Of a stretch of 17,093 nucleotides of DNA, positions 1 to 6,984 are shown piece by piece. Position 1 is the stretch's first letter. Each line of letters begins with the position of its first letter. The DNA comes from DATGUN01 sp035301285 (GTDB lineage Bacteria > Bacillota > Bacilli > Bacillales > Amphibacillaceae): NCBI GenBank assembly GCA_035301285.1, contig DATGUN010000039.1, positions 1 through 17,093 of the forward strand, given 5' to 3'. Position numbers and translations under genes: made by a program. The notes beneath the pieces are model-generated. The model was given only the letters and a program-made list of their open reading frames with translations, was not told where the DNA came from and did no database searches.

Positions 1-818
1 TCAGAACCTAACCATGATGAAATTTGTTTCACTGTCAATTTCTGTTCGGGAAAAAGTGTGCGGAAATCATTTATGCTTTTTAGGATGGATTGGTTCGCAT
101 AATCTATGTTTTTACATGTCGCGCAATGCATTAACTGGCCATTGTTATACATTTCCATTATTCCATGACATTTTTCGCATGTGATTCCCTTTTTCAAATC
201 TTGGTAGTCATATAAAATGTTTGACTCGAATGCGGATGTTTTTACGTGTCGATTTTTTAATGATTGAACAAATTGGTGATGGCGTTCTGAGGGGATATTT
301 TTCAGCTTATAGATAAACCGTTTCAGTTGTGTTGGAAAGATGGCTGGTAAATTTTGTGAGGCTTGATACAGATGGAATTCAGGGTTGATGAAAACAAGAT
401 GGGATTGGATTGTGAGGGGCATATTATTTTCATGGAGAAACTGCTTTAATATTAATTCGGTACGTTGAAGTTGATGTAAGGGATTTTTGATTTCCCTTTT
501 TGGAGGTTTATACCATTTATTATGATCTATCAGGAAATCACCTTGATAATTTTTAATTTCAAAAAGTAGGATTTCATGTTGGAAAATGAGTAGAGAGTCT
601 ATTTGGCATTCGCTTCCGCCTACCTTCAAGTGTAAGTTATATAATTGGATGGGGTCACATTGTAGATGGTCCTGTAACATTTGGAAAAAATGCTTTTCTC
701 CTTCATGTCCGTTATTCAGATGTTTCAACAGATTTTGTTGATCCTTTGTAAGAGCCTTTCGCTTCTGTAAAATATCCAATCGTTTATGGAAATCTGTTTT
801 CAGTGGTTTTGTGAACAT
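1..818 (-). CDS. NERD-domain protein with C-terminal zinc ribbon (partial, 3' end outside window)
   Basis: The frame is open from ATG 818 to the window edge, giving 272 codons without a stop, so the C-terminus is missing. The start is set by a GGAGGT site at 824-829, five bases upstream. The protein has the NERD (nuclease-related domain) pattern: G40-E41 near the N-terminus, then D74 (QID), then E87-x-K89 (FEIKN), resembling a PD-(D/E)XK nuclease core. A second part carries two CxxC pairs (C214/C217 and C232/C235) about 15 residues apart, as in a zinc ribbon, followed by a helical tail. NERD proteins are common in Bacillaceae; most have no proven substrate, and a DNA-processing role is only inferred from the fold. 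No signal peptide or membrane segment is seen. It is probably a single-gene unit. Confidence 0.85.
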   Translation of the reverse strand, partial: MFTKPLKTDFHKRLDILQKRKALTKDQQNLLKHLNNGHEGEKHFFQMLQDHLQCDPIQLYNLHLKVGGSECQIDSLLIFQHEILLFEIKNYQGDFLIDHNKWYKPPKREIKNPLHQLQRTELILKQFLHENNMPLTIQSHLVFINPEFHLYQASQNLPAIFPTQLKRFIYKLKNIPSERHHQFVQSLKNRHVKTSAFESNILYDYQDLKKGITCEKCHGIMEMYNNGQLMHCATCKNIDYANQSILKSINDFRTLFPEQKLTVKQISSWLGS

Positions 819-920
819 AACATACCTCCATTGATATTTTTTAGTGTTAAATCTATACTTTACATCCTATTGAAAGTTATATTGGAAAACAATTAAATTG
901 AACTCCATTAAACCATGAGA

Positions 921-945
921 GGGGCGATGTCAACAACATCGTCCC
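921..945 (-). terminator. Hairpin downstream of the GNAT gene
   Basis: GGGGCGATGT at 921-930 pairs with ACATCGTCCC at 936-945 (ten pairs with one G-U, five-base loop). It begins 11 bases past the acetyltransferase stop. The U-run is weak on the minus strand (CTCTC then TTT), and on the plus strand it is TTTAATAGTTTTT. It most likely ends the acetyltransferase transcript and separates it from the NERD gene. Confidence 0.65.
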
Positions 946-956
946 TTTAATAGTTT

Positions 957-2135
957 TTAGAAAAAGTCTGCGAAATACGGTTGCTGTTTCGGGATGATTT
1001 TTTCAAGGCTGACAGCGTCCTGTTTATCGCCTTCAACGATCCCCATTTCAAACAATTCCGTTGGTTGGATATAACCTAAACACATGGCGGTCAGCTTTTG
1101 TATGGAACAGTGAAGACCTCTTCGGGATGCGTCCGTACCATTTAGATAGGTTACATCAGTATGTTTTCCGTACGCATTCAACTGGTAGACTCCTGTATTT
1201 TCCGGTAAGAAGTCGTCTGTAACATGAAGTGTTATCTTTTCATTTCCCTCTTGGAACGGAAATTGTTTCAAAAACGCCTGTACATCAACGATACGTGCCA
1301 TGAAATAGGGTTCCGTCTGTTGTTCGAAGCGAGGTTCATTCAACAGAAGTGGCAAGTGATCGTTTTCTGGAACGGTCATTTTCACTTTTTCAACCATGGA
1401 ATCATGATTGGAAATAAATTGCAACAAGAGCTCCCGTCCAACCTGCGATGTGTAAGCATGGTCCATCACATGAAAGACATCTTTTTTCACGTTAAAAAGA
1501 ATATAGCCGCTAGCCTCATCGTTTTCATTATAAGCTATTGCGACGTGCATATCTTTATTATTTAAAATGCGATCATGCCACCACTTTTCATCGCGCGCGA
1601 GCATACCGTTGAATTTTTTGGCATATGTCGCATAAAGAGTGTTCAGAAGGGATACATCTGCGTTTTCTCGACGGACATAACCTTGTGATGGTGAGCTTTT
1701 AGTGTTCGAAAAGCGTTCGATCGGGATTGAATACTCCTTTTTCCCGAAGGCAAGTTCCCACCCGTATTTCCGGTAATAGCCAAATGAAAAAGGATAAAGA
1801 TAGGATACGGTATGTCCTTGACGTTTCATATATGTTAATGAGTGATGCAGCAATTCCTTGACGAGTCCTTGTCTGCGGTATTCTGGCCATGTCGCGACAG
1901 AGCTGACGCCCCCCATTTTCATTTCTTTTCCATTAATGTAAACGGACAGCGGAATTAAATGTAATTTTGCCGCAATCTGCTTATCATCCATGTGCCCCCA
2001 AATAATGTGGCGCATAGCTTCTTCTTTTTTGTTTTCTAAATCGTCCGGATTCAGTTTATATTGAAATGCAAATTCGGATAGCTCGAAAATAGATTGATAA
2101 TCAGATGTGACATCTAATTGCTTGATTTTATCCAT
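957..2135 (-). CDS. Eis-family GNAT N-acetyltransferase
   Basis: A 392-residue protein of Eis-like architecture: an N-terminal GNAT domain, a second GNAT-like domain, and a C-terminal sterol-carrier-like (SCP2) segment, at the usual length for this family of about 390-410. The acetyl-CoA-binding signature is visible as GGVSSVATWPEYRRQGL (about residues 75-91), with the R/Q-x-x-G turn. The segment SYLYPFSFGYYRKYGWE is also typical of Eis homologues. The C-terminus ends in aromatic and acidic residues, and in Eis the C-terminal carboxylate serves in catalysis. The family acetylates amines, in some members aminoglycosides or lysines; the substrate here is unknown. Start ATG 2135 has an AGAAAGAAGG site. 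It is cytosolic and appears monocistronic, with a good promoter and a terminator hairpin. Confidence 0.88.
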   Translation of the reverse strand: MDKIKQLDVTSDYQSIFELSEFAFQYKLNPDDLENKKEEAMRHIIWGHMDDKQIAAKLHLIPLSVYINGKEMKMGGVSSVATWPEYRRQGLVKELLHHSLTYMKRQGHTVSYLYPFSFGYYRKYGWELAFGKKEYSIPIERFSNTKSSPSQGYVRRENADVSLLNTLYATYAKKFNGMLARDEKWWHDRILNNKDMHVAIAYNENDEASGYILFNVKKDVFHVMDHAYTSQVGRELLLQFISNHDSMVEKVKMTVPENDHLPLLLNEPRFEQQTEPYFMARIVDVQAFLKQFPFQEGNEKITLHVTDDFLPENTGVYQLNAYGKHTDVTYLNGTDASRRGLHCSIQKLTAMCLGYIQPTELFEMGIVEGDKQDAVSLEKIIPKQQPYFADFF

Positions 2136-2173
2136 GATATACCTTCTTTCTGTTTACTTCAGCTAACATTTAT

Positions 2174-2202
2174 ATTATCACTATCGTGAAAAAAATGTCC
2201 AA
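2174..2202 (-). promoter_or_regulatory. Sigma-A promoter of the GNAT gene
   Basis: On the minus strand, -35 TTGGAC (2202-2197) is followed by a 17-base spacer and -10 GATAAT (2179-2174). Transcription would begin about 30 bases before the ATG at 2135. Found by consensus matching only. Confidence 0.55.
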
Positions 2203-2388
2203 CCTGCAGTGACTGGTTCCCATTCGTATAGAAAAGTTTCCATCTTTGGTTGATTTTTGGGTCGGTTCTCTCTCTTTATTAATTAGGCACGTGATTTCCA
2301 TTTCAGTGAACAGTCCCGATTTTAAATGATAGGGTGCTTGATTTTTGCTCACCACTTAGCTACCATATGTCCAAAAGAGGTGATGGAT

Positions 2389-2859
2389 ATGTCGATACAA
2401 CGTGTTAAAGACTATTTACAAAAATGGGGGCGTGATAAGGATGTGATGGAATTCGCCACGTCCAGTGCAACGGTTGCTGAAGCTGCGGAAACGATTGGAA
2501 CGGAACCCAGTCACATCGCAAAGTCGTTATCTTTTATGGGCAGTGATGGAAAGGGATTGCTCGTTGTGACAGCGGGCGATCGAAAAATAGATAATAAAAA
2601 ATATAAGCAAATGTTCGGGATGAAGGCGCGTATGCTTTCGCCTGAAGAGGTTGAAGAACAGACGGGACATAAAATAGGAGGCGTTTGTCCGTTCGGTCTC
2701 ACAAATCCGCTTCCGGTATACTTAGACGTATCATTAAAACGGTTTGATGACGTATATCCGGCTTGTGGGAGCGGAAATTCTGCCATTCAACTAACGACCG
2801 ATGAATTGTTTGAATATGCGAATGCTTTGGAGTGGGTGGATGTATGTAAAGCGACTTAA
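2389..2859 (+). CDS. YbaK/EbsC-type aminoacyl-tRNA deacylase domain protein
   Basis: A 156-residue stand-alone YbaK/ProX-type editing domain. The family hydrolyses mischarged aminoacyl-tRNAs in trans, for example Cys-tRNAPro or Ala-tRNAPro, protecting translation. Family marks are TEPSHIAKSLSF with the conserved lysine, the GDRKIDNKKYKQMFG segment, the glycine-rich KIGGVCPFGL loop, and the C-terminal PACGSGNSAIQLT strand. I chose ATG 2389 because the AGAGGTG site at 2376-2382 lies six bases upstream; ATG 2383 touches that site, and the longer frame from 2326 has no ribosome site. The exact substrate cannot be told from the sequence. It is a cytosolic, probably single-gene unit, divergent from the acetyltransferase. 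Confidence 0.88.
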   Translation: MSIQRVKDYLQKWGRDKDVMEFATSSATVAEAAETIGTEPSHIAKSLSFMGSDGKGLLVVTAGDRKIDNKKYKQMFGMKARMLSPEEVEEQTGHKIGGVCPFGLTNPLPVYLDVSLKRFDDVYPACGSGNSAIQLTTDELFEYANALEWVDVCKAT

Positions 2860-3019
2860 TGGCGGTGTCTTATGAAAAGCGGGTATGTATAGGGTGTATA
2901 AGCTTCGAAACTAGAAATTGAAAAAACAGTCCATGACACGAACAAATGAAACCATGCAACAAAAATGAATAAGGATGCCCCTTGGGCGTGAGTGAGAAGC
3001 GATTATCTTATAGAGGTAG

Positions 3020-3073
3020 TTGCTTTTTTTTGACTCAAAAAAGCAATGGCCGTTCCTGGCTCATCAAGCCATT
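3020..3073 (+). repeat. Inverted repeats in the leader of the lysis cassette
   Basis: TTGCTTTTTT (3020-3029) and AAAAAAGCAA (3037-3046) form a perfect ten-base stem with a seven-base loop. AATGGC (3045-3050) and GCCATT (3068-3073) form an overlapping second stem. They lie about 30 bases before the holin-like gene. Neither hairpin has a following U-run, so this is not a standard terminator; the two stems share two bases and could be alternatives. The rest of 2860-3103 shows no gene and no convincing promoter. Confidence 0.5.
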
Positions 3074-3103
3074 CATATTTTATGAACAAGGGAGGTGAAA
3101 TAG

Positions 3104-3382
3104 ATGCAAGAGTTAGAGGTTTATGGGGTGGCGATTATTCCCGTTGTTGTCGGTTTGATTGAAGTCGCGAAAATAGGAGGGTTACCGAAACGATTTGCGC
3201 CTGTTTTAGCTATTGTTTTGGGCATTTTGGCGGGAGTCATTTATTTGGAACCTGAAAGTATGAAAGGGGGTGTTTTAAAAGGAATCGCAATCGGACTTGC
3301 ATCAGTCGGTTTATATAGTGGAACACGGAATGTCATCCGTAAAAAGCAAAAAAATCAAAATGAGGAGGATGGAAATGGTTAA
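3104..3382 (+). CDS. Putative holin (small three-helix membrane protein)
   Basis: A 92-residue protein with three predicted membrane segments (about residues 6-25, 33-51 and 57-76), a short loop containing a lysine-arginine pair after the first segment, and a highly charged C-terminal tail rich in K, N, E and D. This is the layout of phage holins, small proteins that permeabilise the membrane and let the endolysin reach the wall. GGGAGGTG at 3090-3097 lies six bases before the ATG. Its last eight bases overlap the start of the endolysin gene, so the two are translationally coupled. I infer the holin role from topology and the partner gene; I do not recognise the exact family. The C-terminal tail also contains the ribosome site of the next gene. 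Confidence 0.65.
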   Translation: MQELEVYGVAIIPVVVGLIEVAKIGGLPKRFAPVLAIVLGILAGVIYLEPESMKGGVLKGIAIGLASVGLYSGTRNVIRKKQKNQNEEDGNG

Positions 3383-4142
3383 AATTTTTATTGACCCTGG
3401 TCATGGGGGAACAGATAATGGTGCTTCAGGAAATGGATTGCAGGAAAAGAACGTCACATTGAAGATTGCCTTGAAATTAAGGGATATTTTAAATAACGAA
3501 TATACGGGACATTCCATTAAAATGTCCCGCAGTACCGATAAAACAGTGTCCTTAGGTGAACGGACAAACATGGCGAATGCGTGGGGAGCTGATTATCTCC
3601 AGTCCATTCATATCAATTCCGGGGGCGGTCAAGGTTTCGAGTCATTTATATACAATGGCAATTACAGTGGGAAGGAAAGAACTGAACAATTACGATCGGC
3701 GATTCATCAGAAAGTGGTTGCACAAACAGGCTTTTCAAATCGCGGGAAAAAGGAAGCGAACTTTCACATGCTGAGGGAGTCAAGTATGGCGTCTTCTTTA
3801 ACGGAAAATGGATTTATCGATCATCAAGGCGATGCCAATAATTTAAAGAAGGATGCCTTTTTAGAAAAAGTTGCCCGCGGCCATGCTAAAGGACTAGCGC
3901 AAGCGCTTGGTTTAAAGAAAGGTGATTCGCCTGGGAAAAAGACGTATCTTGAAGTGCTGGTTGATTCCTTATGGACGTATCATTCGGCAGATTGGGATGA
4001 CCGGGCGGAAATCGTCCATAAAGGGGATGTTTATACTGTTAAACGGGACAAGTTCCCAGTTGGAGACGGGTATATGTACCAGATAAAAAGCGGGTTGTAT
4101 ATTACCGCCAATACCAACTATGTCCGCGAATATACACGTTAA
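3375..4142 (+). CDS. N-acetylmuramoyl-L-alanine amidase (Amidase_3 endolysin)
   Basis: A 255-residue wall hydrolase that cleaves the bond between N-acetylmuramic acid and L-alanine. The catalytic domain (about 1-180) has the zinc ligands expected for Amidase_3: H10 in IDPGHGG, E24 in LQEKN and H79 in SIHIN, plus the catalytic E144 in LTENGF. A C-terminal domain (about 190-255) beginning KKTYLEVLVDSLWTYHS and ending in LYITANTNYVREY looks like a small beta-rich cell-wall-binding module seen in Bacillus phage amidases. There is no signal peptide, so export must rely on the holin-like partner, as in phage lysis. ATG 3375 is chosen because GAGGAGG (3362-3368) sits six bases before it; ATG 3369 touches that site. 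No tail, capsid or integrase gene is nearby, so this is an isolated cassette. Confidence 0.9.
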   Translation: MVKIFIDPGHGGTDNGASGNGLQEKNVTLKIALKLRDILNNEYTGHSIKMSRSTDKTVSLGERTNMANAWGADYLQSIHINSGGGQGFESFIYNGNYSGKERTEQLRSAIHQKVVAQTGFSNRGKKEANFHMLRESSMASSLTENGFIDHQGDANNLKKDAFLEKVARGHAKGLAQALGLKKGDSPGKKTYLEVLVDSLWTYHSADWDDRAEIVHKGDVYTVKRDKFPVGDGYMYQIKSGLYITANTNYVREYTR

Positions 4143-4169
4143 ATGACGGTCTGTAAACGCGGCAAGGGA

Positions 4170-4190
4170 GCATTTTCATATATGAAATGC
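4170..4190 (+). repeat. Short imperfect palindrome
   Basis: GCATTTTCATA and TATGAAATGC form a near-perfect palindrome with one bulged T just after the endolysin stop. It may stabilise the 3' end of the mRNA or be an operator-like site; no function can be assigned. Confidence 0.35.
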
Positions 4191-4232
4191 TGATGGGTTA
4201 AAAAGGACACTTCCTATGATATGTCCTTCAGT

Positions 4233-4286
4233 CAGGGGTAGGCAACATGACGTGAATCATGATGTTGTCCTATCCCTGTTTTGTTC
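4233..4286 (+). terminator. Terminator of the lysis cassette
   Basis: CAGGGGTAGG from 4233 pairs with CCTATCCCTG ending at 4278; the stem continues through CAACAT/ATGTTG with one bulged base, and TTTTGTTCTT follows. This is a strong rho-independent terminator for the holin-endolysin transcript. It also lies between convergent genes, but the minus strand lacks a U-run after it. A smaller hairpin (AAGGACA 4203-4209 with TGTCCTT 4222-4228) precedes it. Confidence 0.75.
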
Positions 4287-4324
4287 TTGTATGACTTGTC
4301 GCTTCCAAAATTTGACCTACCTCG

Positions 4325-5194
4325 TTATAGATCCCACTCCATGCCTTCCTGGGCAATTTTGAATCCTCTTTTGATCAGTGTGTTTCTTTCATCGCTATGT
4401 TCATCCAATACCGGATTGGAATGGTTGAGATGCGTAAAGTACACATCCGTTTTTCCGCTCGACACAAGTTCCTGAAGGCGATCCATCGTGTCAGTCATGA
4501 ATGGATGGGGGATTTGTTCATAGTTCCTGCTGATATCGGATAAATCAGCCTTGCTGTGAAAGGTTCCATCCAGTATACAAATATCCGCCGCTTGGCAGGC
4601 ATTGTATATGTCTGTTTCCCATTCATTCCAATCATCAATGTCCGGAATATAGAGCACTTTTTTCTGTGGGCCGTTAATCCAGAATCCAAATGTTTCGGAA
4701 AACTCATTCCGGTGAGGTACATTGAAAGGTTGAATCCGCACATTTTCCTGAATGGTAAACGGTCTATGGTGTGCCAACGATGTCAGTGATATATTATCGT
4801 CTGTGATTAACTTTTTCCACGGGGCATTACGCTCTAGCATCGATTTCATGTCATTTCCGACTAAAACAGGTTGTTGCTGGGTATTCATGGCTTCTTTTCC
4901 TAAATATAAGATTCCTGGAAAGTGCCCCATATGAGCATGGGTGAGAAAGATATGATCCATTGGTTTCCCGTTCAGATGATACCTTTCTTGGATGTGTCTC
5001 ATCTGCTCCCTGAAGTCAGGCGTACAGTCAATCAGGTGCCAACGGTTTTTTTCCGGGCATACGAGCGCAAGAGAAGCGGCCAGACGTCTGTAGATCGGGT
5101 TGCGAATAGCTTGGCTGCAATTTTTGCAAAAGCAGTTGATGTGTGGAACGCCTGCATCTTGTGCGGTACCAAGTACAGATAAAGTGATTTTCAT
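4325..5194 (-). CDS. PqqB-like metallo-beta-lactamase-fold protein
   Basis: A 289-residue protein of the PqqB branch of the metallo-beta-lactamase fold. It starts with the family pattern VLGTAQDAGVPHINCFCKNC, a possible metal knuckle with C21, C23 and C26. The metal motif is HAHMGH (H86, H88, H91), so the usual Asp of HxHxDH is Gly, as I recall for this subfamily. Later histidines (VPHRNEF, LDGTFHS, FTHLNHSNP) could complete the site. Genuine PqqB acts on the Glu-Tyr unit of PqqA in PQQ synthesis and has reported iron-dependent hydroxylase activity on tyrosine, but no pqqA, C, D or E gene is in this window. The ATG overlaps the transporter stop in an ATGA junction (5191-5194), so it is coupled to nhaC and lies under the third tyrosine T-box. 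The reaction is unknown. Confidence 0.8.
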   Translation of the reverse strand: MKITLSVLGTAQDAGVPHINCFCKNCSQAIRNPIYRRLAASLALVCPEKNRWHLIDCTPDFREQMRHIQERYHLNGKPMDHIFLTHAHMGHFPGILYLGKEAMNTQQQPVLVGNDMKSMLERNAPWKKLITDDNISLTSLAHHRPFTIQENVRIQPFNVPHRNEFSETFGFWINGPQKKVLYIPDIDDWNEWETDIYNACQAADICILDGTFHSKADLSDISRNYEQIPHPFMTDTMDRLQELVSSGKTDVYFTHLNHSNPVLDEHSDERNTLIKRGFKIAQEGMEWDL

Positions 5195-6621
5195 ACGGCA
5201 TGATCTCCTTGGATTGATTTATTTTCAGTTTTATGTTGAACGTCTGAATACGATTGTTTCGTAATGGTCCATCCCGTAAAACCGAATACGATGTTGACAA
5301 GCGGAACAAGTATGACAAAAAACGCATACGGGATAAATTGCCCGGGGTTCAGCCCGAAGATGCTTGCTGCAAATACAGCAGGGACACTCCATGGCACAAG
5401 GTTAATTCCGACTGTACCGGCAGCTTCGACGCAACGGGATAGATTTTTGGTATCGATGTTCATTGATTTATATTTACCGACAAACGTCCGAGCCGGTAAA
5501 ATAATCGCGAGAAATTGGGCGCCACTTGCAAAGGCGACGACAAAGGTCGAGAAGATGGTTGTACTGATCAGTGATCCAGCCGATTTTACTTTGTCCATCA
5601 TTTTTTGTGTCAAGACTTTAAATGCGCCGGTTTCTTCCAAGACCCCTCCCAGTGCTGTGGCGATCATAAGAAGTGCCACCGTTCCAAGCATGGACAATAA
5701 TCCACCGCGATTCAGCAATTCATCCACATCTTCTACATCAGAGGGACTGTTAAAACCGTCTGTTGTGACATTGACAATTTCAGTAATGGTCATGCCTTGG
5801 ACGAAAAAGGCAATCAACGCCCCCAGTATACTGACGGTGATTAATGTCGGAATAGCTGGGGCACGTTTGATCATCAAGAAAATGGTTAATACAGGCATGC
5901 CTAGCAATAATGGATGGATGATAAATAAATCACTTAAACCGGATTGAATGGTCTTGATTGCGTCTAAATCCGCTCCTGTACCGGCAGAGCTAGCCTGACC
6001 GATGACCCAATATAATAAAATCGATAAAATAAACGCTGGAATTGTATCCCACAACATATGTTTGATATGACTGAATAAATCGGTTTCGGCCATAACGGGC
6101 GCTACATTTGTGGTATCTGATACAGGTGAAAGCTTGTCACCGAAGTAGGCGCCCGAAATAACGGCTCCCGCAATGAGCCCAGGTGGAAAACCAAGCCCTG
6201 ATCCGATCGCCATGAACGCAATCCCGATGGTGGCCATGGACGTAAATGAACTGCCTAAAGTGACCGATACAATACCCGTAATCAAAGCTACAACAGGGAC
6301 AAATATGGAAGGATGGATAATGGCTAACCCGTAATAAATAATTGTCGGGATTACACCACTGGCGATCCATGTGCCAATGATGGTTCCGATAATCATTAAA
6401 ATAAATGCTGCCGGAAGTGCCCGAGACACTCCTTGAACCATCATATTTTCGACTTCACGCCAAGTCCACCCTTTCATGATGGCAACACCTGCCGCAGCGA
6501 TAGCCCCGATGATCAAAGGGATATGCATGCCTGAATCCCAGATGAAAACGGCACATGCTGCTGATAGGATCAGTGATAAAATAGGTATCAATGCGAATAG
6601 GGGAGTGAGTTCTTTTTTCAT
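5191..6621 (-). CDS. nhaC: NhaC-family transporter, copy 1 (candidate tyrosine transporter)
   Basis: A 476-residue, very hydrophobic protein with about 11-12 membrane helices and clear NhaC-family marks: LGSSFTSMATIGIAFMAIG, GAYFGDKLSPVSDTTNVAP, and the conserved ETDLFSHIKHM loop. NhaC members exchange protons or sodium for sodium or for organic anions; a subset under tyrosine T-box control (YheL type) has been proposed as tyrosine transporters. ATG 6621 is chosen because GAGAGGTG lies six bases upstream; the GTG at 6630 is part of that ribosome site. With this start it has exactly the length of copy 2, and the first 200 residues are mostly identical between the copies. It is preceded by a T-box leader with a Tyr specifier and is coupled to the PqqB-like gene. 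I infer tyrosine uptake; sodium/proton antiport alone remains possible. Confidence 0.88.
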   Translation of the reverse strand: MKKELTPLFALIPILSLILSAACAVFIWDSGMHIPLIIGAIAAAGVAIMKGWTWREVENMMVQGVSRALPAAFILMIIGTIIGTWIASGVIPTIIYYGLAIIHPSIFVPVVALITGIVSVTLGSSFTSMATIGIAFMAIGSGLGFPPGLIAGAVISGAYFGDKLSPVSDTTNVAPVMAETDLFSHIKHMLWDTIPAFILSILLYWVIGQASSAGTGADLDAIKTIQSGLSDLFIIHPLLLGMPVLTIFLMIKRAPAIPTLITVSILGALIAFFVQGMTITEIVNVTTDGFNSPSDVEDVDELLNRGGLLSMLGTVALLMIATALGGVLEETGAFKVLTQKMMDKVKSAGSLISTTIFSTFVVAFASGAQFLAIILPARTFVGKYKSMNIDTKNLSRCVEAAGTVGINLVPWSVPAVFAASIFGLNPGQFIPYAFFVILVPLVNIVFGFTGWTITKQSYSDVQHKTENKSIQGDHAV

Positions 6622-6650
6622 ATAATGCACCTCTCTTGTGTAATTGTTGA

Positions 6651-6865
6651 TATATAAAAAGCCCTCTCATTTCCCATAAAATAGGGACGAAAGGACTCCG
6701 TGGTACCACCCTTGTTAACAGACGAACTGTTCACTCATTGCAAGATAACGGTTTGTTGCCGGAAAAATCGGCTCCCCATTTGTAATTCGCATATCCGCTT
6801 GTCTGGTTCGCATCATCCACCAGATTTCTGAGTTTCAAGATATATATGCTACTGGAATGGTTCAT
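6651..6865 (-). promoter_or_regulatory. T-box riboswitch, tyrosine specifier (leader of nhaC copy 1)
   Basis: Reading the minus strand, a stem I begins near 6863: CCATT pairs with AATGG, and inside is the AGTA motif facing GAATTACA, closed by GCATAT/ATATGC. The specifier is UAC at 6784-6782 (Tyr), placed one base after GAA as in the known Leu-CUC leader of ilv-leu. The T-box AAGGGTGGTACCACG lies at 6713-6699 and has UGGU, which pairs with a tRNA ending ACCA. A terminator follows: CCTTTCGTCCC pairs with GGGAAATGAGAGG, ending in five T (6660-6656). Uncharged tRNA-Tyr should stabilise the antiterminator and switch on nhaC and the PqqB-like gene when tyrosine is short. Confidence 0.92.
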
Positions 6866-6907
6866 TGCCGTTAAAAATATATCGTTGTATAATCGACCGT
6901 CTAAGCA

Positions 6908-6967
6908 GATGCGTTTCTCGAAATTTCGCCCGAATATTTACCTAGGCATCAAAGAAATAAACGCATC
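6908..6967 (-). repeat. Inverted repeat between nhaC copy 2 and T-box 1
   Basis: GATGCGTTT (6908-6916) and AAACGCATC (6959-6967) are a perfect nine-base inverted repeat with a 42-base spacer that contains the palindromes CGAAATTTCG (6919-6928) and CCTAGG (6941-6946). It follows the stop of nhaC copy 2 by about 20 bases. It lacks a U-run, so it may be an mRNA 3'-end structure rather than a terminator. I saw no good sigma-A promoter for T-box 1 in 6870-6984. Confidence 0.45.
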
Positions 6968-6984
6968 GTTTTCGTTGAGAGCTT

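Noticed and set aside
3074..3082. CATATTTTA resembles a sigma-K -10 box before the holin-like gene
   Set aside because: The start site would fall on the ribosome site and there is no matching -35 element.
5264..5947. Long plus-strand frame opposite nhaC copy 1 (227 codons)
   Set aside because: It is the antisense shadow of the transporter; no ribosome site, and a similar shadow occurs opposite copy 2.
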